A stretch of DNA of 64,000 nucleotides from Streptomyces antnestii (lineage in GTDB: Bacteria > Actinomycetota > Actinomycetes > Streptomycetales > Streptomycetaceae), in contig NZ_RZYA01000003.1 of assembly GCF_004005495.1 (NCBI RefSeq), positions 248,001-312,000 of the forward strand. Reading direction: 5' to 3'. Positions 24,901-33,646 of this stretch are shown in pieces; position 1 is the stretch's first letter; every line of letters starts with the position of its first letter. Position numbers and translations under genes: made by a program. Below the pieces are notes generated by a model, which was not told the DNA's origin, ran no database searches, and saw nothing but the letters and a program-made list of their open reading frames with translations.

Positions 24901-26037
24901 ATGACGGTCATGGAGCAGCGGGACGCCTACCGGCCCACCCCGCCGCCCGCCTGGCAGCCGCGCACGGATCCCGCGCCGCTGCTGCCCGACGCCGAGCCGT
25001 ACCGGGTTCTCGGCACCGACGCCGCGGCCAAGGCCGACGCCCGGCTTCTGCACCAGCTGTACGCGGAGGTGGTGCGCGGGCGCAGGTACAACGCGCAGGC
25101 GACCGCCCTGACGAAGCAGGGCCGGCTCGCGGTCTACCCCTCCAGCACCGGACAGGAGGCCTGCGAGGTCGCGGCCGCCCTCGTCCTGGAGGAGCGCGAC
25201 TGGCTCTTCCCCAGCTACCGCGACACCCTCGCCGCCGTCGCCCGCGGCCTCGACCCCGTGCAGGCGCTGACCCTGCTGCGCGGCGACTGGCACACCGGCT
25301 ACGACCCGCGCGAGCACCGCACGGCCCCCCTGTGCACGCCCCTCGCGACCCAGCTCCCGCACGCGGTGGGCCTCGCGCACGCCGCCCGGCTCAAGGGCGA
25401 CGACGTGGTCGCGCTCGCCATGGTCGGCGACGGCGGCTCCAGCGAGGGCGACTTCCACGAGGCGCTGAACTTCGCCGCGGTGTGGCAGGCCCCGGTCGTC
25501 TTCCTCGTCCAGAACAACGGCTTCGCGATCTCTGTCCCGCTCGCCAAGCAGACCGCCGCCCCCTCCCTCGCCCACAAGGCCGTCGGGTACGGCATGCCGG
25601 GCCGGCTCGTGGACGGCAACGACGCGGTGGCCGTGCACGAGGTCCTCGCCGAAGCCGTGCGCCACGCGCGCGAAGGGGGCGGTCCGACCCTCGTCGAGGC
25701 CGTGACGTACCGCATGGAGGCCCACACGAACGCGGACGACGCGACGCGCTACCGGGCCGACGCCGAGGTCGACGCCTGGCGCGACCACGACCCGATCCTG
25801 CTCCTGGAGCGGGAGCTGACGCAGCGTGGGCTCCTCGACGAGGCAGGCATGCGCGCGGTGCGCGCCGAAGCCGAGGCCATGGCCGCCGACCTGCGCGAGC
25901 GCATGAACCAGGACCCGGTGCTCGACCCCATGGACCTCTTCGGCCACGTCTACGCCGAGCAGACGACGCAACTGCGCGAGCAGGCCGCCCAGTTGCGTGC
26001 CGAGCTCGACGCCGAGTCGGACGGAGCGGACCGATGA
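24901..26037 (+). CDS. bkdA: Branched-chain-type 2-oxoacid dehydrogenase E1 alpha
   Basis: Thiamine-diphosphate-dependent decarboxylase subunit of a 2-oxoacid dehydrogenase complex. ATG 24901 after GAGGAGG gives 378 residues. The ThDP motif runs from GDGGSSEGDF to VQNNGF, with about 27 residues between GDG and NN. YRMEAHTNADDATRYR is the phosphorylation-loop-like segment of E1 alpha. It overlaps E1 beta by 4 bp. A PaaR-type operator in the promoter sets it apart from the paralogue at 41528. Substrate is probably a branched-chain or aromatic 2-oxoacid; sequence does not decide. Confidence 0.92.
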   Translation: MTVMEQRDAYRPTPPPAWQPRTDPAPLLPDAEPYRVLGTDAAAKADARLLHQLYAEVVRGRRYNAQATALTKQGRLAVYPSSTGQEACEVAAALVLEERDWLFPSYRDTLAAVARGLDPVQALTLLRGDWHTGYDPREHRTAPLCTPLATQLPHAVGLAHAARLKGDDVVALAMVGDGGSSEGDFHEALNFAAVWQAPVVFLVQNNGFAISVPLAKQTAAPSLAHKAVGYGMPGRLVDGNDAVAVHEVLAEAVRHAREGGGPTLVEAVTYRMEAHTNADDATRYRADAEVDAWRDHDPILLLERELTQRGLLDEAGMRAVRAEAEAMAADLRERMNQDPVLDPMDLFGHVYAEQTTQLREQAAQLRAELDAESDGADR

Positions 26038-27062
26038 CCACCGTCGCCGCCACCGCCAGGACGGCCGACCCGGCCAAGCCGGCCACCATGGCACAGGCCT
26101 TCGGCCGCGCCCTGCGCGACGCCATGGCCGCAGACCCCTCCGTGCACGTCCTCGGCGAGGACGTCGGCACGCTCGGCGGCGTCTTCCGGGTCACCGACGG
26201 GCTCGCCAAGGAGTTCGGCGACGACCGCTGCACGGACACACCGCTCGCCGAGGCGGGCATCCTCGGCGCCGCGGTCGGCATGGCCATGTATGGACTGCGG
26301 CCCGTCGTCGAGATGCAGTTCGACGCGTTCGCCTACCCCGGCTTCGAACAGCTGATCTCGCACGTCGCGAAGATGCGGAACCGCACCAGGGGAGCGATGC
26401 CGCTGCCCCTCACCGTGCGCGTGCCCTACGGCGGCGGCATCGGCGGCGTCGAGCACCACAGCGACTCCTCCGAGGCCTACTACATGGCCACCCCGGGCCT
26501 CCACGTCGTCACGCCCGCCACCGTCGCCGACGCGTACGGCCTGATGCGCGCCGCCATCGCCTCCGACGACCCCGTCGTCGTCCTCGAACCCAAGCGCCTG
26601 TACTGGTCGAAGGACTCCTGGAACCCCGAGCACCCGACCGAGGTGGAGCCGATCGGCCGTGCCGTGGTGCGCCGCCCCGGCACCAGCGCCACGCTCATCA
26701 CGTACGGGCCTTCGGTGCCCGTCTGTATGGAGGCCGCCGAGGCCGCGCGGGCCGAGGGCTGGGATCTCGAAGTCGTCGACCTGCGCTCCCTGGTGCCGTT
26801 CGACGACGAGACGGTCAGCGCGTCCGTGCGGCGCACCGGGCGAGCCGTCGTCGTGCACGAGTCGGGCGGTTTCGGCGGCCCCGGCGGTGAGATCGCCGCG
26901 CGGGTCACCGAACGCTGCTTCCACCACCTGGAGGCGCCTGTCCTGCGCGTCGCCGGGTTCGACATCCCGTATCCGCCGCCGATGCTGGAGCGGCACCATC
27001 TGCCGGGCGTGGACCGGATCCTCGACGCGGTCGCCCGGCTGCAGTGGGAGGCGGGCAGCTGA
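26034..27062 (+). CDS. bkdB: 2-oxoacid dehydrogenase E1 beta
   Basis: A 342-residue E1 beta subunit that completes the ThDP active site. ATG 26034 overlaps the E1 alpha stop. Motifs are HVLGEDVGTLGGVFRVT, DTPLAEAGILGAAVG, the potassium-site YGGGIGGVEHHSDS, and PVVVLEPKRLYW. The C-terminal transketolase domain has VVVHESGGFGGPGGEIAA. Its stop and the E2 start share one base (TGATG). It is about two thirds identical by eye to the E1 beta at 42709. Confidence 0.93.
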   Translation: MTTVAATARTADPAKPATMAQAFGRALRDAMAADPSVHVLGEDVGTLGGVFRVTDGLAKEFGDDRCTDTPLAEAGILGAAVGMAMYGLRPVVEMQFDAFAYPGFEQLISHVAKMRNRTRGAMPLPLTVRVPYGGGIGGVEHHSDSSEAYYMATPGLHVVTPATVADAYGLMRAAIASDDPVVVLEPKRLYWSKDSWNPEHPTEVEPIGRAVVRRPGTSATLITYGPSVPVCMEAAEAARAEGWDLEVVDLRSLVPFDDETVSASVRRTGRAVVVHESGGFGGPGGEIAARVTERCFHHLEAPVLRVAGFDIPYPPPMLERHHLPGVDRILDAVARLQWEAGS

Positions 27063-28498
27063 TGGCACAGGTTTTTGAATTCAAACTGCCCGACCTGGGC
27101 GAAGGCCTCACCGAGGCGTCGATCGTCACCTGGCTCGTGCAGGTCGGCGACGTCGTGGTGGTGGACCAGCCGGTCGTCGAGGTGGAGACCGCCAAGGCGA
27201 TGGTCGAGGTCCCGTGCCCCTACGCGGGCGTGGTCACCGCCCGCTTCGGCGAGGAAGGCACCGAACTGCCCGTCGGCGCCCCCCTCCTGACCGTCGCCGT
27301 GGGCACACCGTCCGAGACCGACGAGGGCTCCGGGAACGTCCTCGTGGGCTACGGGACCGCGGCCGCCCCCGCGCGCCGCCGCAGGGTCAGCCGACGGAAC
27401 GACACCCCTACGGCCCCGCCCGTCGAGCCCGCGCGGGAAGCCGCGTCGCAGCCCGCGCGGGAGGCCGAGGCACAGCAGCCCGCGCCCGTTGCCGAGACGC
27501 AGCCCGCGCAGACCCGGACCGGACCCGTCCCGGTGATCTCCCCCCTCGTCCGCAAACTCGCCCGCGAGCACGGCGTCGACCTGCGCGAGCTGTCCGGGTC
27601 CGGACCCGACGGCCTGATCTTGCGGTCCGACGTCGAGAACGCCCTGCGGGAGAGCGTTCAGGTGCGGGCCGCGGGCGCGACCGGGGCGCAAACCGGAGCC
27701 GTAGCGGGAGCCGGAGTCGGAGCCGGAGTCGGCACCGAACGGGAACCCTTCGAAGCCGAGCTCCTGGCCCCCGTGCCGACCGTGCCGACCGCGCCGGGCG
27801 TCGGCACCGGAGGCATCCGCGTCCCGCTGCGCGGCATCAGGGGCGCGGTCGCCGACAAGCTCAGCCGCAGCCGCCGTGAGATCCCCGACGCGACCTGCTG
27901 GGTCGACGCCGACGCCACGGAACTCATGCACGCGCGCGTGGCGATGAACGCGGCCGGCGGGCAGAAGATCTCCGTACTCGCCCTGCTCGCCCGCATCTGC
28001 ACCGCCGCCCTGGCCCGCTATCCGGAGCTCAACTCCCGGGTCGACCTCGCCGCCCGCGAGGTCGTACAGCTCGACGAGGTGCACCTCGGGTTCGCCGCCC
28101 AGACCGAGCGCGGACTCGTCGTCCCCGTCGTGCGGGACGCGCACGCGCGTGACGCCGAGTCCCTGAGCGCCGAGTTCGCCCGCCTCACGGAATCGGCGCG
28201 GGCCGGTCGGCTCACCCCGGGGGAACTCACGGGCGGCACCTTCACGTTGAACAACTACGGCGTCTTCGGCGTCGACGGTTCGACGCCGATCATCAACCAC
28301 CCCGAGGCCGCCATGCTCGGAGTGGGCCGCATCACCCCCAAACCCTGGGTGCACCAAGGGGAGTTGGCCGTCCGGCAGGTCGTCCAGCTGTCGCTCACGT
28401 TCGACCACCGCGTGTGCGACGGCGGCACGGCGGGCGGATTCCTGCGCTACGTGGCGGACTGCGTCGAGCAGCCGGCGGTGCTCCTGCGCACCTTGTGA
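27062..28498 (+). CDS. bkdC: 2-oxoacid dehydrogenase E2 (dihydrolipoyl acyltransferase)
   Basis: The core acyltransferase that passes the acyl group from E1 to CoA. The start is ATG 27062 (MAQVFEF), 478 residues. Lipoyl domain covers residues 1-80 with lipoylated Lys45 in ETAKAMVEV. An Ala/Pro linker precedes the E1/E3-binding domain (VRKLAREHGVDLRELSG, about 160-195). A Gly/Ala-rich linker has GVGAGVG repeats. The catalytic domain fills about 250-478, with TFDHRVCDGG carrying the His-x-x-x-Asp pair. There is no E3 in the operon, so lipoamide dehydrogenase is shared from elsewhere. Confidence 0.93.
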   Translation: MAQVFEFKLPDLGEGLTEASIVTWLVQVGDVVVVDQPVVEVETAKAMVEVPCPYAGVVTARFGEEGTELPVGAPLLTVAVGTPSETDEGSGNVLVGYGTAAAPARRRRVSRRNDTPTAPPVEPAREAASQPAREAEAQQPAPVAETQPAQTRTGPVPVISPLVRKLAREHGVDLRELSGSGPDGLILRSDVENALRESVQVRAAGATGAQTGAVAGAGVGAGVGTEREPFEAELLAPVPTVPTAPGVGTGGIRVPLRGIRGAVADKLSRSRREIPDATCWVDADATELMHARVAMNAAGGQKISVLALLARICTAALARYPELNSRVDLAAREVVQLDEVHLGFAAQTERGLVVPVVRDAHARDAESLSAEFARLTESARAGRLTPGELTGGTFTLNNYGVFGVDGSTPIINHPEAAMLGVGRITPKPWVHQGELAVRQVVQLSLTFDHRVCDGGTAGGFLRYVADCVEQPAVLLRTL

Positions 28499-28549
28499 CG
28501 CCGCCGCCGCGCGCCTTGTGACGATGCCGCCGCGCACCCTGCGATGACG
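28486..28549. repeat. 23-bp degenerate triplication of the E2 stop region
   Basis: GCGCACCTTGTGACG at 28486, GCGCGCCTTGTGACG at 28509 and GCGCACCCTGCGATGACG at 28532 are spaced 23 bp. The first contains the E2 stop codon. Confidence 0.7.
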
Positions 28550-28551
28550 AG

Positions 28552-28604
28552 CGGCCCGCGCCCACCTCCCCCGGTGTGATGCAGATCCCTGCGGGCGCGG
28601 GCCG
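28552..28604 (+). terminator. Terminator of the first bkd operon
   Basis: CGGCCCGCGCCC (28552-28563) pairs with GGGCGCGGGCCG (28593-28604) around a 29-nt loop, then TTT. It starts 54 bp after the E2 stop. Confidence 0.65.
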
Positions 28605-28648
28605 TTTCCGGGGGTGGCAATGATCCTTCGTGCGCCCATACTCGGGGG

Positions 28649-29566
28649 ATGAACGCTGCTCCCGCGCCGAGCCCCCGCGCCCACGACGCCGTCGTGCTCG
28701 CGGGCGGCGCCGCCCGGCGGCTCGGCGGCACGGACAAGCCCGCGGTCCGCGTCGGCGGCAGACCGCTGCTCGACCGGGTCCTGGCCGCCTGCGCCACGGC
28801 CGGCACCACCGTCGTCGTCGCCGCACCCCGGCCCACCGCGTACCCCGTGCGCTGGACCCGGGAGGACCCGCCCGGCGGCGGACCACTGGCCGCCCTCGAC
28901 GCCGGCCTGCGCGCCACCACGGCCGACGCGGTCCTCGTCCTCTCCGCCGACCTGCCCTTCCTCAGCGACCGCACCGTACGACGCCTCCTGAACGCCTTGT
29001 ACGGGGGAACGGCCGACGGAGTGCTGCTCACCGACGCCGACGGCCGCGACCAGCCCCTCGTCGCGGCCTACCGGAGCGCGCCCCTGCGCCACCACCTCGA
29101 CGACATCGCCGCCGCGCACGACGGCGGCCTCTCCGGGCTGCCCCTGCGGCTGCTCGTCGGGCGACTCGAACTCACCCGCATCACCGACCCCGTCGCGTCC
29201 TTCGACTGCGACACCTGGGACGACATCGCCGCCGCCCGTTCACGTATCAGGGAGCATGGGCACGTGTTGGATGAATGGATCTCCGCAGCCAAGAACGAAC
29301 TGGGCATCGAACTCGACGTCGACACCGGCGTCCTCCTCGACCTCGCCCGCGACGCCGCGCACGGTGTGGCCAGGCCGGCCGCTCCCCTGACGACCTTCCT
29401 GGTCGGGTACGCGGCCGCGGCCGCCGGGGGAGGCAAGGAAGCCGTCGCCGAGGCCGCCGCGAAGGCCGTCGCGCTCGCCGACCGATGGGCGAAGGAGGCG
29501 GCGGCCGAGGAGGCGTCCGGGGACCGCGCGGGTGCCCCCGACGCCGACGGGCCGGGCGCGGGATGA
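28649..29566 (+). CDS. mobA: MobA-type molybdenum cofactor guanylyltransferase fused to DUF6457
   Basis: The first about 200 residues are a nucleotidyltransferase of the MobA family (VVLAGGAARRLGGTDKPA then GGPLAALDAGL, LVLSADLPFL, DGRDQPLVAAY), which links GMP to molybdopterin. From about residue 205 the chain continues without a stop into a DUF6457 domain (VLDEWISAAKNELGIELDV and TTFLVGYAAAAAGG), often a separate small protein near mob/moe genes. The C-terminal 20 residues are Asp/Gly/Ala-rich. It overlaps moeA by 4 bp. The fusion suggests DUF6457 works directly with MobA. Confidence 0.87.
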   Translation: MNAAPAPSPRAHDAVVLAGGAARRLGGTDKPAVRVGGRPLLDRVLAACATAGTTVVVAAPRPTAYPVRWTREDPPGGGPLAALDAGLRATTADAVLVLSADLPFLSDRTVRRLLNALYGGTADGVLLTDADGRDQPLVAAYRSAPLRHHLDDIAAAHDGGLSGLPLRLLVGRLELTRITDPVASFDCDTWDDIAAARSRIREHGHVLDEWISAAKNELGIELDVDTGVLLDLARDAAHGVARPAAPLTTFLVGYAAAAAGGGKEAVAEAAAKAVALADRWAKEAAAEEASGDRAGAPDADGPGAG

Positions 29567-31347
29567 GCGGACAGAGCGCCGAGTCTCTGGCCGCGCAGGC
29601 GCGCGCGGCCGAGGACAGTGCCGTCGACGAGGCGCTCGCGCTGGTCAACGAGGGCCGCCGGGCGGGGGCCTTCGGTGCGGGCCGTCCCGGAGGGGGCCGC
29701 CCGCGCGAACCACACGGGGGGTCGGAACACCACCCACTCCAGCCTCTCCAGGCCGAAGCCGCGACTGCCGCCGGGAGTTCGGACCGCCTGGGTCGCCCAT
29801 CGGCGGACGGCACGGATTCCAGCGACTTTCTGGATCACTGGGACCCCAACGACCGTCAGGACGAGACAGCCCCCGCAGACCGCCCAGGCCGTGAGGCTCG
29901 CCCAGGCGCCGCACACGGCACGGGCCCCGCACACAGCACGGGCCCCGCACACAGCACGGGCCCCGCACACAACACAAGCCCCGCACACGACACAAGCCCC
30001 GAGCGCCAGGCAGCCAGTACAGCTCCCGTAGAGCGCCCCCGTCACCGAGCCGCCGCCTGGGCCGCCGCGCGGGCCGTCGCCCAGCGCGCCGGGCGGGACG
30101 CCGCCGCGCTCCGGGGGCGTACGGCCGAGCGCCGCGTACCGCTCGACCTCGCGCTCGGGCTGACGCTGGCCGAACCCCTCGTCGCCCTGTGCGACCTCCC
30201 GTCGTTCGACACGTCCGCCATGGACGGCTGGGTCGTCGCGGGCCCGGGTCCCTGGGACGTACGCGCCGAGGGGATCCTCGCCGGGCAGGACGGGCCCGAG
30301 CCGCTGTCCGACGGCGAGGCCGTCCGGATCGCCACCGGCGCCCGCGTCCCGCGGGAAGCGACCGCAGTCATCCGCAGCGAGCACGGCCGCACGGACGCCA
30401 AGGGCCGGCTGTTTCCGCTGCGCGACGTCGGCCACGGCCAGGACATCCGCCCCCGCGGCCAGGAGTGCCGCTCCGGGGACCAACTCCTGCCCCCCGGCGC
30501 CCTGGTGACCCCGGCGGTGCTGGGGCTCGCCGCAGCCGCCGGGTACGACGAACTGCCGACGGTGGCCCGGCCGCGCGCCGAAGTGTTCGTCCTGGGCGAC
30601 GAGTTGCTGACCATGGGCCTCCCCCGGGACGGCCTCATCCGGGACGCGCTCGGCCCGATGCTGCCGCACTGGCTCAGGGCGCTGGGCGCCGAGGTCGTCT
30701 CCGTACGACGCCTGGGCGATGATCCGAAGGCGCTGCTGAAGGCCGTACGGTCCTCGGACGCCGATCTCGTCGTGACGACCGGCGGCACCGCGTCGGGCCC
30801 CGTCGACCATGTGCACCCGACCCTGAGCCGTATCGACGCCGACCTGCTCGTCGACGGCGTCGCGGTGCGGCCGGGACACCCGATGCTGCTCGCCCGCACC
30901 AAGCCGGGCCAGTACCTCGTCGGTCTGCCCGGCAACCCTCTCGCCGCCGTGTCCGGGCTGCTCACGCTCGCCGAGCCTATGCTGCGCGTGCTGGCGGGGC
31001 GGCCGGTCCACGAGGCGTACACCGCGCCGCTGCGGAGTGCTGTGCACGGGCACCCGCACGACACCCGGCTCGTCCCTGTCGCGCTGCGCGGGGACGAGGC
31101 CGTGCCGTTGCACTACAACGGGCCGGCCATGCTGCGCGGCGTCGCGGCGGCCGACGGGCTCGCCGTCGTGGCGCCCGGCGGTGCGCGGGCCGGGCAGGAA
31201 CTGGAGATCCTGGACCTGCCCTGGTCGTGGAACCCGTCGGGCAGCGACGCCCATGGCTACGGCCAGGACAGCGCCGGCAAGGGTGCCGATAAGGGCAGAG
31301 GCAAGGAAAGCGGCAAGGGCGGCGCAGCCGAAGGATGTTTCACGTGA
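29563..31347 (+). CDS. moeA: Molybdopterin molybdenumtransferase MoeA with long N-terminal extension
   Basis: Inserts molybdate into adenylylated molybdopterin. ATG 29563 is coupled to mobA by ATGA. The MoeA core starts only at about residue 160 (RVPLDLALGLTLAEPL, SFDTSAMDGWVV) and includes the MoCF domain TTGGTASGPVDHVHP and GLPGNPLAAVSGLL. The preceding 160 residues are disordered and contain five 6-residue repeats (TGPAHS type) encoded by an 18-bp minisatellite. The C-terminal 35 residues are Gly/Lys-rich (KGADKGRGKESGKGG). The last codons form half of a parS site. Total 594 residues against about 400 for the usual family. Confidence 0.88.
   Translation: MSGQSAESLAAQARAAEDSAVDEALALVNEGRRAGAFGAGRPGGGRPREPHGGSEHHPLQPLQAEAATAAGSSDRLGRPSADGTDSSDFLDHWDPNDRQDETAPADRPGREARPGAAHGTGPAHSTGPAHSTGPAHNTSPAHDTSPERQAASTAPVERPRHRAAAWAAARAVAQRAGRDAAALRGRTAERRVPLDLALGLTLAEPLVALCDLPSFDTSAMDGWVVAGPGPWDVRAEGILAGQDGPEPLSDGEAVRIATGARVPREATAVIRSEHGRTDAKGRLFPLRDVGHGQDIRPRGQECRSGDQLLPPGALVTPAVLGLAAAAGYDELPTVARPRAEVFVLGDELLTMGLPRDGLIRDALGPMLPHWLRALGAEVVSVRRLGDDPKALLKAVRSSDADLVVTTGGTASGPVDHVHPTLSRIDADLLVDGVAVRPGHPMLLARTKPGQYLVGLPGNPLAAVSGLLTLAEPMLRVLAGRPVHEAYTAPLRSAVHGHPHDTRLVPVALRGDEAVPLHYNGPAMLRGVAAADGLAVVAPGGARAGQELEILDLPWSWNPSGSDAHGYGQDSAGKGADKGRGKESGKGGAAEGCFT
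29911..30000 (+). repeat. Five 18-bp coding repeats in moeA
   Basis: Units beginning GCACAC are at 29911, 29929, 29947, 29965 and 29983; units 2 and 3 are identical. They encode TGPAHS-type hexapeptides and keep frame. Confidence 0.92.
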
Positions 31348-32441
31348 AACTCCCCGGCCAGGACGCGATGGCCCGCCAGGCCGACGAGAAGCTCGTCGCA
31401 CGTCAGGTGAAGCTGCCGAGGCGTGTCGTCGAGAAGCCGCTGCGGCAGGTCGCCAAACGACTGCTCATTGCGCTCGCCGTCCTGGTCGCCACGGCGTTCA
31501 TCGTCTGGGCCGACCGTTCCGGCTACCACGACAACTCCGACACGAGTGTCGACCTGCTGGACGCGTTCTACTACGCGACCGTCACCCTCTCCACCACCGG
31601 ATACGGCGACATCACGCCCGTCAGCGACGGCGCCCGGATCGTCAACATCCTCGTCATCACGCCCCTGCGTGTGCTGTTCCTGATCATCCTGGTCGGCACC
31701 ACTCTCGAAGTGCTCACCGAGCGCACCCGGGAGGAGTGGCGTTTGAACCGCTGGAGGTCCAACTTGCGTGATCACACCGTCGTCGTCGGATTCGGCACGA
31801 AGGGCCGGTCGGCGGTCCAGACCGTCTGTGCGACGGGTCTGAAGGCGGACCAGGTGGTGGTCGTCGACCCGAGCGGCAAGGTCATCGAGTCGGCGACGGC
31901 GCACGGTTACGCCGGGGTCGTCGGTGACGCGACCCGCAGCGACGTGCTGCTGCGCGCCGAGGTGCAGAAGGCGCGGCAGATCATCATCGCGACCCAGCGC
32001 GACGACACCGCGGTCCTGGTCGCACTGACCGCACGTCAGCTCAATCGCACGGCGAAGATCGTGGCGGCGGTCCGCGAGGAGGAGAACGCCCCGCTGCTGC
32101 GGCAGTCGGGCGCCGACGCCGTCATCACCAGCGCCAGCGCGGCGGGCCGGCTGCTCGGGCTCTCCGTGCTCAGCCCGAGCGCGGGCATGGTCATGGAGGA
32201 CCTCATCCAGCAGGGCAGTGGCCTCGACCTCGTCGAACGGCCGGTCATAAAGGCCGAGGTGGGGCTGAAGGTCCGGGAGACGGAGGACCTGGTGGTGAGC
32301 GTGGTGCGCGGGCACCGCGTGCTGGGTTACGACGACCAGGCCATCGGCACGCTCCAGTTGACGGACCGCCTGATCACGATCGTGCGGGCGAGCCCCGGCA
32401 CCCAGTCCGTCCCGGACACGCGACGGCTGCCGCAGGGCTGA
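31335..32441 (+). CDS. Potassium channel with TrkA-N/RCK regulatory domain
   Basis: A 368-residue channel subunit. Two membrane helices (about 43-60 and 106-126) flank a pore loop with the K+ selectivity filter TTGYGD. A cytoplasmic RCK domain follows, with the nucleotide-binding start HTVVVGFGTKGRSAVQTV and VVVDPSGKVIE. A C-terminal TrkA-C-like part ends the protein. ATG 31335 overlaps moeA by 13 bp; an in-frame ATG at 31368 (MARQADEK) would avoid the overlap. The first residues are dictated by the parS palindrome, so their role in the protein is doubtful. Confidence 0.9.
   Translation: MFHVKLPGQDAMARQADEKLVARQVKLPRRVVEKPLRQVAKRLLIALAVLVATAFIVWADRSGYHDNSDTSVDLLDAFYYATVTLSTTGYGDITPVSDGARIVNILVITPLRVLFLIILVGTTLEVLTERTREEWRLNRWRSNLRDHTVVVGFGTKGRSAVQTVCATGLKADQVVVVDPSGKVIESATAHGYAGVVGDATRSDVLLRAEVQKARQIIIATQRDDTAVLVALTARQLNRTAKIVAAVREEENAPLLRQSGADAVITSASAAGRLLGLSVLSPSAGMVMEDLIQQGSGLDLVERPVIKAEVGLKVRETEDLVVSVVRGHRVLGYDDQAIGTLQLTDRLITIVRASPGTQSVPDTRRLPQG
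31337..31350. promoter_or_regulatory. parS site (ParB binding site)
   Basis: GTTTCACGTGAAAC is a perfect 14-bp palindrome identical to the established Streptomyces parS consensus. It spans the moeA stop (31345-31347) and the first codons of the channel gene (MFHVKL). Confidence 0.93.
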
Positions 32442-32491
32442 CCGGGAGGCAACGCCCCGCGGAAGCCTTTCGACGCACCCGTATCGCCCCT

Positions 32492-32530
32492 CCGGTGATC
32501 ACGTCCCGGTGATCAGTCCCGGTGATCACG
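32492..32530. repeat. Three copies of CCGGTGATCA upstream of the quinone oxidoreductase
   Basis: Copies start at 32492, 32507 and 32519. Copies 1 and 3 extend to the palindrome GTGATCAC. They lie 22-60 bp before the next start codon, in the promoter position. Confidence 0.65.
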
Positions 32531-32551
32531 TCGAGGAGTAGCCTCGCCGGC

Positions 32552-33532
32552 ATGTATGCGATCACGATTCCGGAACCCGGTGGACCTGAGGCGCTCGTCT
32601 GGGCGGAGGTCGCCGATCCCGTACCCGGCGAGGGCGAAGTGCTGGTCGAGGTGGTGGCGGGTGCCGTCAACCGGGCCGATCTGCTCCAGCGCCAGGGCTT
32701 CTACAACCCGCCGCCCGGCGCCACCGAGGTCCCGGGTCTGGAGTGCTCGGGACGCGTCGCCGCGCTCGGCCCGGGTGTCTCGGGCTGGTCCGTCGGCGAC
32801 GAGGTGTGCGCGCTGCTCGCGGGCGGCGGTTACGCCGAGAAGGTCGTCGTCCCCGCCGGTCAGCTCCTGCCGGTGCCCGAGAACACCGACCTCGTCACGG
32901 GGGCCGCGCTCCCCGAGGTGACAGCGACGGTCTGGTCGAACGTCTTCATGATCGCCCACCTGCGGCCCGGCGAGACCTTCCTGGTCCACGGCGGATCCAG
33001 CGGCATCGGCACGATGGCCGTGCAGCTGGCGAAGGCCGTCGGCGCCCGGGTCGCGGTGACGGCGGGCACCAAGGAGAAGCTCGACCGCTGCGCGGAACTC
33101 GGCGCCGACATCCTGATCAACTACCGCGAGCAGGACTTCGTTGAGGAGATCGAGCGGGCCACGGACGGCGCGGGCGCGGACGTCATCCTCGACAACATGG
33201 GCGCCAAGTACCTGGACCGCAACATCCGGGCCCTGGCCACCAACGGCCGTCTCGCCATCATCGGCATGCAGGGCGGCGTCAAGGGCGAGCTGAACATCGC
33301 GACGCTCCTCAACAAGCGCGGCGCCATCACGGCGACCTCGCTGCGCGCCCGCCCGCTGGCCGAGAAGGCCGCGATCGTCGCGGCGGTACGGGAACACGTC
33401 TGGCCGCTGATCGCGACGGGACGTGTCCGGCCCATCGTCGACCGGAAGCTCCCCATGAGCGACGCGGCGCAGGCGCACCGGGTGGTGGAAGAGGGCGGAC
33501 ACATCGGGAAGGTGCTGCTCACGCTGAAGTAG
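32552..33532 (+). CDS. NAD(P)H quinone oxidoreductase, PIG3/zeta-crystallin type
   Basis: A 326-residue medium-chain dehydrogenase/reductase without catalytic zinc ligands. The start is ATG 32552 (MYAITIPEPGG). The NADPH-binding part has VHGGSSGIGTMAVQLAK and an AVTAGTKEKL turn. The N-terminal GroES-like domain has NRADLLQRQGFYNPPPGATE, the signature of the TP53I3/PIG3 quinone oxidoreductases. The C-terminal HRVVEEGGHIGKVLLTL is typical. Likely a detoxifying reductase of quinones or alpha,beta-unsaturated carbonyls. Confidence 0.9.
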   Translation: MYAITIPEPGGPEALVWAEVADPVPGEGEVLVEVVAGAVNRADLLQRQGFYNPPPGATEVPGLECSGRVAALGPGVSGWSVGDEVCALLAGGGYAEKVVVPAGQLLPVPENTDLVTGAALPEVTATVWSNVFMIAHLRPGETFLVHGGSSGIGTMAVQLAKAVGARVAVTAGTKEKLDRCAELGADILINYREQDFVEEIERATDGAGADVILDNMGAKYLDRNIRALATNGRLAIIGMQGGVKGELNIATLLNKRGAITATSLRARPLAEKAAIVAAVREHVWPLIATGRVRPIVDRKLPMSDAAQAHRVVEEGGHIGKVLLTLK

Positions 33533-33646
33533 ACCGCAGAGGCAGGCGGTAGGCGGCACGCGGTACACGGCAGGTGGCACGCGACAGGCGGCCGGGCGGT
33601 AACCGGGTGACACCAAGGTGCCGGAATTGTTGCGTTATGTGACGCT

